From assembly GCA_041568735.1 (NCBI GenBank), contig JBFFZG010000124.1:1-13124 (forward strand): a stretch of DNA of 13,124 bases. The letters run 5' to 3'. Below are positions 6,417 through 13,124 of this stretch, piece by piece (the stretch's first letter is position 1; the number at the start of each line of letters is the position of its first letter). The position numbers were made by a program, and so were the translations under genes. The DNA is from WTJY01 sp041568735 (GTDB lineage: Bacteria; Chloroflexota; Anaerolineae; Promineifilales; Promineifilaceae). Below the pieces are notes generated by a model. The model did not search any database. It was not told the DNA's origin and saw only the letters and a program-made list of their open reading frames with translations.

Positions 6417-7130
6417 ATGACGACTCACAGACTCCGCTACCTGATTCCCAATGGAATCACCTTTCTCTCCCTCGCCTGCGGTATTTATTCGATGATGGCG
6501 GCCATTGACGGCGATTTTTTTTGGGGCGGCATTCTCGTCCTGGCCAGCTACATTCTCGATCTGTTCGACGGGGCGGCGGCGCGCACCCTGAACGCCAGCA
6601 GTGAATTCGGGCTGCAGCTCGACTCCCTCGTCGATATGGTCAGCCTCGGCGTCGCCCCGGCGCTGCTCGTCTTCGCTCACATTCGCGGCCAGGGGGAGGC
6701 GATGACCTGGGTCTGGCCGGCCGCCACCTTCGTGGTGATCGCCGGCGCCTACCGGCTGGCCCGCTTCAACCTGCTCCCGCCCAAGAAAACCGGCTCCAAA
6801 GATTCGGTCGGCCTGACGATCTCCTCCGGAGGCGCTACCCTGGCCCTGGCGGTCCTGGCCGATATCTCACCCTACCATCCCGATTTCGTCCCGAACTGGC
6901 TGTTCATTCCCCTGATGGTCGCGGTCAGCCTGCTCATGATCAGCCGGATCCCCTACCCGTCCTTTCAGCAGGTCTTCGGCCACAAGTGGGTCACCCCCCT
7001 CGGGGTCAGCGGAGCGCTACTGCTCTGGTACTGGCTCACCTTTCTCAACGCCTGGTTTGTCTGCACGATCGGCTACCTGACCCTGAGCCTGGCCCGCGCG
7101 GGCTGGCGCTGGAGTTTTTCCTCAAAATGA
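6417..7130 (+). CDS. pssA: CDP-diacylglycerol-serine O-phosphatidyltransferase
   Basis: This 237-residue integral membrane enzyme should make phosphatidylserine from CDP-diacylglycerol and L-serine, supplying the substrate of Psd just upstream. The CDP-alcohol phosphatidyltransferase signature is complete: D48-x2-D51-G52-x2-A55-R56, eight residues, then G65-x3-D69-x3-D73. The aspartates bind the metal ions. Several hydrophobic segments flank it (for example about 10-28, 36-50, 75-85, and from 160 onward), as expected for a multi-span protein. The sequence MTTHRLRYLIPNGITFLSLACGIYS is the usual start of this family. GAGG lies nine bases before the ATG. The stop overlaps the next gene's start as ATGA. 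A different CDP-alcohol transferase is possible by motif alone, but the Psd neighbour strongly favours PssA. Confidence 0.93.
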   Translation: MTTHRLRYLIPNGITFLSLACGIYSMMAAIDGDFFWGGILVLASYILDLFDGAAARTLNASSEFGLQLDSLVDMVSLGVAPALLVFAHIRGQGEAMTWVWPAATFVVIAGAYRLARFNLLPPKKTGSKDSVGLTISSGGATLALAVLADISPYHPDFVPNWLFIPLMVAVSLLMISRIPYPSFQQVFGHKWVTPLGVSGALLLWYWLTFLNAWFVCTIGYLTLSLARAGWRWSFSSK

Positions 7131-7828
7131 CCCAATCGCCAAAAACGTCGACCCCGGTGGAGATGTCAGTCGCATTTTCCGATCGAGTCAACGGCCGCGT
7201 GCTGTGGATCCTCAGCAAACTGGCCGAAAAAACCTGCCGCATCACCGTGTCCGGCTGGGATTTTGTCGATCGCTGCCACCAGGAGGGGCGCTCTGTCCTC
7301 TACGGCACCTGGCACGGCAACAGCATGATGCTCGTCTCCTTCATGCGCCAGCTGCATCCCGGCTTTCAGGTCTCGGCCATGATTCCCGACGACTGGCGCG
7401 GGGCGGCCCTCTACTACTGGCTCAGCCGCACCGGCATCACCCCCTGGCCGATGGACCTGGAAAACAGGGGGATGGAAACGGCCCGCCGCTTCGCCGAGAT
7501 GATCCGCCTGATCAAAAACGGCGGATTTGACAGCTACGTCTCCCCGGACGGCCCGTCCGGCCCCAGCCACATCGTCAAACCGGGCCTGACTTTTCTGGCC
7601 CAGAAAACCGGCCTGCCAGTCGTCCCCCTGGCCGGCTGCTGCCGCCACGGCTACACCCTCAATCGCTGGGACGCCTACAAGGTCCCCTTTCCCTTTTCTC
7701 GCATCCACGTCGCGGCCGGCGAGCCGATCACCGTGCAGAAAGGAGATGACCTCGAAGCCGCCACCGAAACCATCCGCCGCGCCCTCAACGACGTCACGCT
7801 GCGAGCGCAGGCCGAATTTTATGAGTGA
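7127..7828 (+). CDS. DUF374 / lysophospholipid acyltransferase-like protein
   Basis: This 233-residue protein belongs to the DUF374 group, which is related to the LpxL and LPLAT acyltransferases. It likely transfers an acyl chain onto a lipid at the inner membrane, but the substrate is unknown. The motif LYGTWHGNSMM (58-68) holds the probable catalytic H63. SPDGPSGP (139-146) matches the family's TPDGPRGP-type block, with D141 conserved. VKPGLTFLAQKTGLPVVPL (150-168) is also typical. The ATG at 7127 overlaps the pssA stop (ATGA), so translation is probably coupled. An in-frame ATG at 7163 (residue 13) is the alternative start. The operon places it with phosphatidylethanolamine synthesis, which hints at phospholipid acylation or remodelling rather than lipid A work. 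It ends directly at a repeat-rich convergent gap. Confidence 0.87.
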   Translation: MTQSPKTSTPVEMSVAFSDRVNGRVLWILSKLAEKTCRITVSGWDFVDRCHQEGRSVLYGTWHGNSMMLVSFMRQLHPGFQVSAMIPDDWRGAALYYWLSRTGITPWPMDLENRGMETARRFAEMIRLIKNGGFDSYVSPDGPSGPSHIVKPGLTFLAQKTGLPVVPLAGCCRHGYTLNRWDAYKVPFPFSRIHVAAGEPITVQKGDDLEAATETIRRALNDVTLRAQAEFYE

Positions 7829-7904
7829 AAAGTTTAAAGAGAAAAGTCTAAAGTAATCCGAGAGGGGTGGTTATTCCACCAACCCACTTTCCACTTTTAA
7901 CTTT
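7829..7904. repeat. Long imperfect inverted repeat between convergent genes
   Basis: The left arm AAAGTTTAAAGAGAAAAGT (7829-7847) is complementary to the right arm ACTTTCCACTTTTAACTTT (7886-7904) at 16 of 19 positions. A smaller hairpin, GGTGG-TTATT-CCACC (7866-7880), sits in the loop. The left arm begins right after the acyltransferase stop codon. The structure could end transcription from both sides or be the remnant of a small mobile repeat. Confidence 0.55.
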
Positions 7905-7931
7905 CCACTTTCCACTTTCCACTTTCCACTT
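7886..7931. repeat. ACTTTCC heptamer tandem array
   Basis: Six consecutive seven-base units run from 7886: ACTTTCC, ACTTTTA, then four more ACTTTCC, ending in a partial ACTT. The partial last unit overlaps the TAA stop codon (7932-7930) of the thioredoxin-fold gene. The purine-rich strand is the minus strand. This is a simple sequence repeat of period 7 and could vary in copy number. Confidence 0.85.
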
Positions 7932-8595
7932 ATTTTCTGACTGCGCGCGCGATTCGCTTGAGGAGCCCTTCCTCGTCGAAGCTGCCTTCGAGGTGGTGGC
8001 GGTTGTTGATGACGGTGTGGGGGAAGTGGTAAATCGAGTATTTGGGGATCAGATCGGGGAAGTAATTGACGAGGACGACGTTGGCCCGGATGTGTTCGTT
8101 GGCCACGGCCAGGTTGGCGATGAGGGTAGCCATCAGCACCCCCGGTTCATCGTCCGGGGTGGTGAAGAGCTCCAGGATGACCTCGTCTTGCAGGCGGCTG
8201 AGCTGGATGCGCGTCAGGGCCTCCAGGGTCTGGGCGCGGAACGAAACGGCCTGGATGGCGCCGACGAGCCCGTTGATCTGCACATTGGATGGCAGGCCGA
8301 TAAAACGGATCCGGTAGTCGATTTCTTCTCCGGTTTCGTCGAGCCCCATCACGCCGATAATCGGATGGTAGGGATGGCTCCCCTGCCGCGGCCGGTGATC
8401 GAATTCCAGGATGGGGAATTGGTTCGCCAGCACCCGGCAGAGATTGATGGCATGGCCGTCCAGCGCGCCTTCGCCTTCGCTGGCCCAGGCGACGAGCCGC
8501 ACCGGCTCGGTTAAATGGCCCAGGAAGGGCTCCAGCGGGGCCAGGCTGTCGGCCGGCAGCAATCCGTTTTCCTGTGGCTCGGTCTCTCCACTCAT
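7930..8595 (-). CDS. Double-thioredoxin-fold protein lacking CxxC (PDO/AhpF-NTD-like)
   Basis: This 221-residue protein looks like the tandem thioredoxin folds of archaeal-type protein disulfide oxidoreductases or the AhpF N-terminal domain. Fold 1 (about 30-117) ends with RFIGLPSNVQINGLVGAI, close to the family's RFxGxPxGxEF block. Fold 2 (about 135-221) has EVILELFTTP, then YFPDLIPKYSIYHFPHTVIN with the cis-proline P192, then EGSFDEEGLLKRI. In active relatives fold 2 has TPTCPYCP; here the equivalent stretch is TPDDEPGV (146-153). The only cysteine in the whole protein is C53, in fold 1. Normal disulfide chemistry therefore looks impossible, and a binding or scaffold role is more likely. 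AGGGGA five bases before the ATG supports the start. It is convergent with the acyltransferase and lies 128 bases after the DUF3179 gene. Confidence 0.75.
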   Translation of the reverse strand: MSGETEPQENGLLPADSLAPLEPFLGHLTEPVRLVAWASEGEGALDGHAINLCRVLANQFPILEFDHRPRQGSHPYHPIIGVMGLDETGEEIDYRIRFIGLPSNVQINGLVGAIQAVSFRAQTLEALTRIQLSRLQDEVILELFTTPDDEPGVLMATLIANLAVANEHIRANVVLVNYFPDLIPKYSIYHFPHTVINNRHHLEGSFDEEGLLKRIARAVRK

Positions 8596-8646
8596 CGCGT
8601 TCCCCTGTCTCCAATCGGCATCTCATTTCAGGCAGGATGAGTTTAG

Positions 8647-8684
8647 AAAAAAAGGGGGGATCCGGCAATTCCACCTACCTGCCG
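8647..8684 (-). terminator. Weak possible terminator after the DUF3179 gene
   Basis: On the minus strand CGGCA (8684-8680) can pair with TGCCG (8667-8663). A run of seven T (8653-8647) follows after a nine-base gap. The short stem and the gap make this doubtful. The rest of the 128-base intergenic stretch shows only the ribosome site of the next gene. Confidence 0.25.
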
Positions 8685-8723
8685 CCAACGAATCATCAAG
8701 ACAGGTTGACATAACCACGCAAA

Positions 8724-9902
8724 TCAAGGCAGCGGCCACACCAGCTCAAGGTCGGGAAAGGCGCTGATCTGGGAAAACCAGAAGGTCGACCGGGTGGGAA
8801 ACGCGGTCAGCTGGGCTCCCACCAGCTCTCCGGCCACCGCCCGCCCGGCCAGGTTCCACTCCGACCCGGTTTCCTCGTCGACGATCCGGCCGTCTCGCCG
8901 GGCAAAAGTCAGCCGCCGGCTGTCGAGACTCGGCGAAAACGCCCCCCCGGCCGGCCCCTCGGCGGCGCTGAATATGACCACCGCGATCGAATCTCCGTCA
9001 CCGATCCAATCGTGAACCACTGCATCGCCCAGGCGCCCGAGCGGATAGGCCCACTGGCGGCCGTCGACTTCGACCCCCAGCACAATTTCCCCTGGATCGA
9101 GCCGCGGATCCCGACCCTTCTCGGAAACGGGAAAGGCGAACTGGCCGCTCTGAGTCAGCCGCTCTCCCAACCCCAGGAATGGATCCCGATCGTAGTTCCG
9201 GGAATGGCCGGTCTCCCGCGAGAGCACGAGCGTATCGGGGAACTGCGCCCGCCACTGCCTCCAGGTCGTCGTCTGGGATGGCAGCGGGGTCAGCCGGGCG
9301 CCGGCCAGCTCCCCCACCAATGCCTGGCCGCTGACCTGCATCCAGTAGGAGCCGGTCTCGTGGTCAAACATGACCATGTCGGATTCGTAAAGGGCGCTCG
9401 TGTTGCCAAAGAGCAGCGGCCCCGCGCGCCCTGCGAGCCGCCGGTCGTAGACAATCCCACTCCGGCAGAGCGGGCAGTAGGTGGCCAGCAGCGGCCGGCC
9501 GCCGTCGTCGTGCAGCACCATCTCGTGGTAGTTGAGGATCCGCACCGGGTAGGCGTAAGCCGCCTCCTCACCGGCGTAGCCGAGCACGAGGTCGTGCGGC
9601 TTCAGCCAGGCATCTCCGGCTGCCGCGCGCTCAAACCGGGGAGCGTAGATCGGGGGGATGGCATCTTGCAGCCGGCGCAGCAGCCCTGGATCGATTTCGG
9701 TCAGCGGCACCGCCCGGTCCACCGGCCGGAAGGTATCGAAGATGATCATCTCCAGAGGGACGATATGCCGGCTGCGGTCGACCGGCGGCACGGCATCCAG
9801 ATTGATTTCCGGCTGTGGTTCTTCCGCCGGGGGTGGAACGGCCGCCGGCGCGCAGGCGGCCAGGAGCAGGGCGGCGGCCAGCCACCAGGTGAAACGGGTC
9901 AT
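8724..9902 (-). CDS. DUF3179 domain lipoprotein
   Basis: This 392-residue exported lipoprotein of unknown function has a short charged start, a hydrophobic stretch and the lipobox LAAC with lipidated C17, followed by a proline-rich linker (about 18-40). It matches DUF3179 by YPVRILNYHEMV (119-130) and TYCPLCRSG (141-149), where C143-P-L-C146 could hold a metal or act in redox chemistry. The chain contains an internal duplication. Residues about 106-228 and 274-390 share VLG, AYP, ETGSxW, GELxGAxLTxxP and FPDxxLV in the same order, but the second half has no CxxC. The role is unknown; position outside the membrane is inferred from the lipobox. It follows ilvD after a strong terminator, so it likely has its own promoter, although none is obvious in the 105-base gap. 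Confidence 0.88.
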   Translation of the reverse strand: MTRFTWWLAAALLLAACAPAAVPPPAEEPQPEINLDAVPPVDRSRHIVPLEMIIFDTFRPVDRAVPLTEIDPGLLRRLQDAIPPIYAPRFERAAAGDAWLKPHDLVLGYAGEEAAYAYPVRILNYHEMVLHDDGGRPLLATYCPLCRSGIVYDRRLAGRAGPLLFGNTSALYESDMVMFDHETGSYWMQVSGQALVGELAGARLTPLPSQTTTWRQWRAQFPDTLVLSRETGHSRNYDRDPFLGLGERLTQSGQFAFPVSEKGRDPRLDPGEIVLGVEVDGRQWAYPLGRLGDAVVHDWIGDGDSIAVVIFSAAEGPAGGAFSPSLDSRRLTFARRDGRIVDEETGSEWNLAGRAVAGELVGAQLTAFPTRSTFWFSQISAFPDLELVWPLP

Positions 9903-9941
9903 AAGCTGTTGAACCGGTCGGGTGGGTTTATCTTACCTGCG

Positions 9942-9973
9942 AAAAAAAGATGGGGCGGCCGGCTGACCACCCC
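9942..9973 (-). terminator. Intrinsic terminator of ilvD
   Basis: On the minus strand GGGGTGG (9973-9967) pairs with CCGCCCC (9958-9952) over seven positions with one G-T wobble and an eight-base loop, and a run of seven T (9948-9942) follows after ATC. It starts about 35 bases after the ilvD stop and is the clearest terminator in the window. Confidence 0.75.
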
Positions 9974-10007
9974 GTCTGCTGATATCAATCCCGTCTTCAA
10001 TCAAGCC

Positions 10008-11708
<1,701 letters not shown>

Positions 11709-11736
11709 CATACCCTCCGTGAAGCCGTGATCTGAA

Positions 11737-11766
11737 TTTACAAGCCGGGAAGTCGTGGGAGCTCAA
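11737..11766 (-). promoter_or_regulatory. Weak candidate promoter for ilvD
   Basis: On the minus strand TTGAGC (11766-11761) and TGTAAA (11742-11737) are 18 bases apart, each matching four of six consensus positions. It is well placed, about 30 bases before the ilvD start, but the match is poor. The rest of the 136-base gap after lhgO has GC palindromes but no terminator with a T-tract, so read-through from lhgO is also possible. Confidence 0.25.
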
Positions 11767-11844
11767 ATGTAACCCAAAGCGCCCCCCCGGTAAAGAGAAG
11801 GCCGGCCGGAAAGAACGCCTGCAGCGAAGTCGGCCGCGGCGGGG

Positions 11845-13032
11845 CTAAAAATGGGCGGCCAGGCGATCGACGATCAGGTGGCCGATGCTCAGCGATGCGG
11901 TCGCGGCCGGCGAGGCGGCATTGATCACGTGCACCATGCGCCGGCTTTCGTGAAAGGCGAAATCGTCGATCAGGGTTCCATCCAGGCTGACCGCCTGGGC
12001 GCGGATGCCGCTGGGGGCCGCCACCAGATCCTCTTCCCGGATTTCCGGCACCAGCCGCCGCAGGCCGCGAACAAAGGCCCGTTTGCTCGCTGAGCGGAAC
12101 ATTTCCTCCAGCCCCATCCGCCAGTAGCGGGCCGCCAGCCGGCGGAAGCCGGCGTAGCTCAGCGCGTCCCATAGATCCCGCAGGTCGACATCGAGCTTCC
12201 CGTAGCCTTCCCGGGCCAGTGCCAGCACCGCATTGGGGCCGCATTCGACCCCGCCGCCGATCATGCGGGTGAAGTGCACCCCCAGGAACGGAAAGCGGGC
12301 ATCCGGCACCGGGTAGATCAATCCCCGGCAGAGGTGGTCGGCAGCCGGCTTGAGCTCGAAATATTCCCCCCGGAAGGGAATGATGCGCATTTCCAGGTGG
12401 GCTCCGGCCAGGGCGGCCGTCCGGTCGGCGTGCAGCCCCGTGCAGTTCACCGCGAAATCGGCCGGCAGCGCCCCCTGGTTCGTCTCGACCACGAGCTCCC
12501 GGTCCGTTTCCTCGAGGCCGGTCACCCGGGTGTTCAGCCGGATGTCGTGCCCACGGCCGGTCAGAATACCCGCCAGGCGGCCGCAGATCGCCGTGTAGTC
12601 GACGATGCCGGTTTCCGGAACGTGGATCCCCTGAATCCCGGCGCAGTGCGGCTCGAGCTCCCTCAGTTCTTCCCTTGAAATCCGGCGGCAGTCGACCCCA
12701 TTGGCCTGGCCGCGCTCAAAGATCCGCTCCAGCGACGGCAGCTCATCCGGCCGGGTGGCCGCAATCACCTTGCCGCAGCGGGCGAAGGGGATCCCCTCCC
12801 GCTCGCAGAAGCGCTCCATGGCCATTTTCCCTTCCCGGCAGATCGACGCACGGATCGAGCCCGGCCGGTAGTAGATACCGCTGTGCAGCACGCCGGAATT
12901 CCGCCCCGTCTGGTGGGCAGCCAGCCGCCCTTCTTTTTCTACCAGGACGATCGAAACTCCTGGAAACCGCTCATCCAACCGAACCGCCGCCGCCAGCCCA
13001 ACAATCCCCCCACCGATGATGATGATTTTCAT
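11845..13032 (-). CDS. lhgO: L-2-hydroxyglutarate oxidase/dehydrogenase
   Basis: LhgO is a FAD enzyme that oxidises L-2-hydroxyglutarate to 2-oxoglutarate and passes electrons to oxygen or to the membrane quinone pool. The 395-residue length is typical. The N-terminus has the dinucleotide-binding fingerprint KIIIIGGGIVGLAAA (2-16) with E32 at the end of strand 2 to bind the FAD ribose. The sequence HQTGRNSGVLHSGIYY (40-55) is a strong signature of this family. Other matching blocks are NCTGLHADR, IIPFRGEYFEL and the C-terminal SPAATASLSIG. The start is the ATG at 13032, because the fingerprint begins at residue 2; AGGG is close upstream. In E. coli the homologue works in glutarate and lysine breakdown with CsiD, which is absent here, so metabolite repair is as likely. 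It is the first gene before ilvD on this strand. Confidence 0.93.
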   Translation of the reverse strand: MKIIIIGGGIVGLAAAVRLDERFPGVSIVLVEKEGRLAAHQTGRNSGVLHSGIYYRPGSIRASICREGKMAMERFCEREGIPFARCGKVIAATRPDELPSLERIFERGQANGVDCRRISREELRELEPHCAGIQGIHVPETGIVDYTAICGRLAGILTGRGHDIRLNTRVTGLEETDRELVVETNQGALPADFAVNCTGLHADRTAALAGAHLEMRIIPFRGEYFELKPAADHLCRGLIYPVPDARFPFLGVHFTRMIGGGVECGPNAVLALAREGYGKLDVDLRDLWDALSYAGFRRLAARYWRMGLEEMFRSASKRAFVRGLRRLVPEIREEDLVAAPSGIRAQAVSLDGTLIDDFAFHESRRMVHVINAASPAATASLSIGHLIVDRLAAHF

Positions 13033-13068
13033 GGAACCCTATGCCAGATGTTGCGTTAATATGGACAG

Positions 13069-13097
13069 GTTATAGCAGGATTGCGGGGAACAGGGAA
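13069..13097 (-). promoter_or_regulatory. Candidate extended -10 promoter for lhgO
   Basis: On the minus strand TGC-TATAAC (13077-13069) is a good extended -10 element, with five of six matches plus the TG. The -35 position at 17-base spacing (TTCCCT, 13097-13092, three of six) falls inside the heptamer repeat array. Transcription would start near 13062, about 30 bases before the ATG. Confidence 0.45.
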
Positions 13098-13124
13098 CGG
13101 GGAATGGGGAATGGGGAACAGGGA
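13086..13124. repeat. GGGAAYR heptamer tandem array, cut by window edge
   Basis: Five full seven-base units (GGGAACA, GGGAACG, GGGAATG, GGGAATG, GGGAACA) and four bases of a sixth run to the end of the window, so the true length is unknown. It is similar in kind to the short heptamer repeats known from heterocystous cyanobacteria, though that does not identify the host. It directly abuts the lhgO promoter candidate. Confidence 0.85.

Noticed and set aside
6986..7126. A 47-residue N-terminal extension of the acyltransferase
   Set aside because: It would overlap pssA by about 145 bases in another frame. The ATGA overlap start at 7127 is far more likely.
7886..7931. Possible CRISPR array
   Set aside because: The repeat period is seven bases with no spacers, so it is a simple tandem repeat. 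The same holds for the array at the right edge.
7867..8514. A 215-codon open frame on the plus strand
   Set aside because: It begins in the heptamer array and runs antisense to the thioredoxin-fold gene, which has a good ribosome site and fold motifs.
8706..8711. A perfect TTGACA on the plus strand
   Set aside because: No -10 box lies at 15-19 bases downstream, and no plus-strand gene follows; it is in the 3' flank of the DUF3179 gene.

Overview
This GC-rich 13.1 kb window carries twelve recognisable protein-coding genes. It has no rRNA, tRNA, transposase, phage gene or CRISPR array that I can see. No gene-free stretch exceeds 300 bases; the longest gap is 248 bases, at 3932-4179. The gene mix is mainly chromosomal housekeeping plus cell-surface functions. 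The best guess for the source is an uncultured Chloroflexota bacterium, perhaps of the Anaerolineae. The reasons are the style of the glycosyltransferases, a DUF3179 lipoprotein, a double-thioredoxin-fold protein and period-7 intergenic repeats. This is inference from gene style, not from a marker gene.

Layout. (1) 64-1182 (+) is a GT4 glycosyltransferase whose frame stays open to the left edge. It is followed by an orphan single-domain response regulator at 1295-1678 (+). (2) Convergent to these is a minus-strand operon in the order GT2 glycosyltransferase (3931-3002), GT2 glycosyltransferase (2982-2179), low-molecular-weight protein tyrosine phosphatase (2182-1709). The last two genes share an ATGA overlap. 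The set looks like surface-polysaccharide assembly with a co-expressed phosphatase, and its leader (3932-4129) holds a candidate promoter followed by a terminator-like hairpin. (3) 5529-4180 (-) encodes a membrane-anchored extracytoplasmic protein with two FlgD-like Ig domains. It diverges from (4), a phospholipid operon on the plus strand: psd (5687-6373), pssA (6417-7130) and a DUF374 acyltransferase (7127-7828, ATGA-coupled to pssA). The divergent gap has a 7-5-7 palindrome and a good promoter for psd. (5) A repeat-rich convergent gap (7829-7929) separates this from minus-strand genes: a thioredoxin-fold protein without CxxC motifs (8595-7930), a DUF3179 lipoprotein (9902-8724), ilvD (11708-10008, with a strong terminator) and lhgO (13032-11845). 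The right edge is a GGGAAYR heptamer array that abuts the lhgO promoter.

How the genes fit together. PssA makes phosphatidylserine from CDP-diacylglycerol and serine, and Psd decarboxylates it to phosphatidylethanolamine. The DUF374 protein probably acylates a lipid substrate at the same membrane. The glycosyltransferases and phosphatase probably serve an exopolysaccharide or glycolipid pathway. IlvD belongs to branched-chain amino-acid synthesis and LhgO to 2-hydroxyglutarate clean-up; these two seem unrelated to the rest.

I found no clear new defence or mobile system. The points most worth a second look are the redox-dead thioredoxin double fold, a Ser-Ser in place of the usual Gly-Ser self-cleavage site in Psd, an internal duplication in the DUF3179 protein with CxxC in only one half, and an attenuator-like leader before the glycosyltransferase operon.
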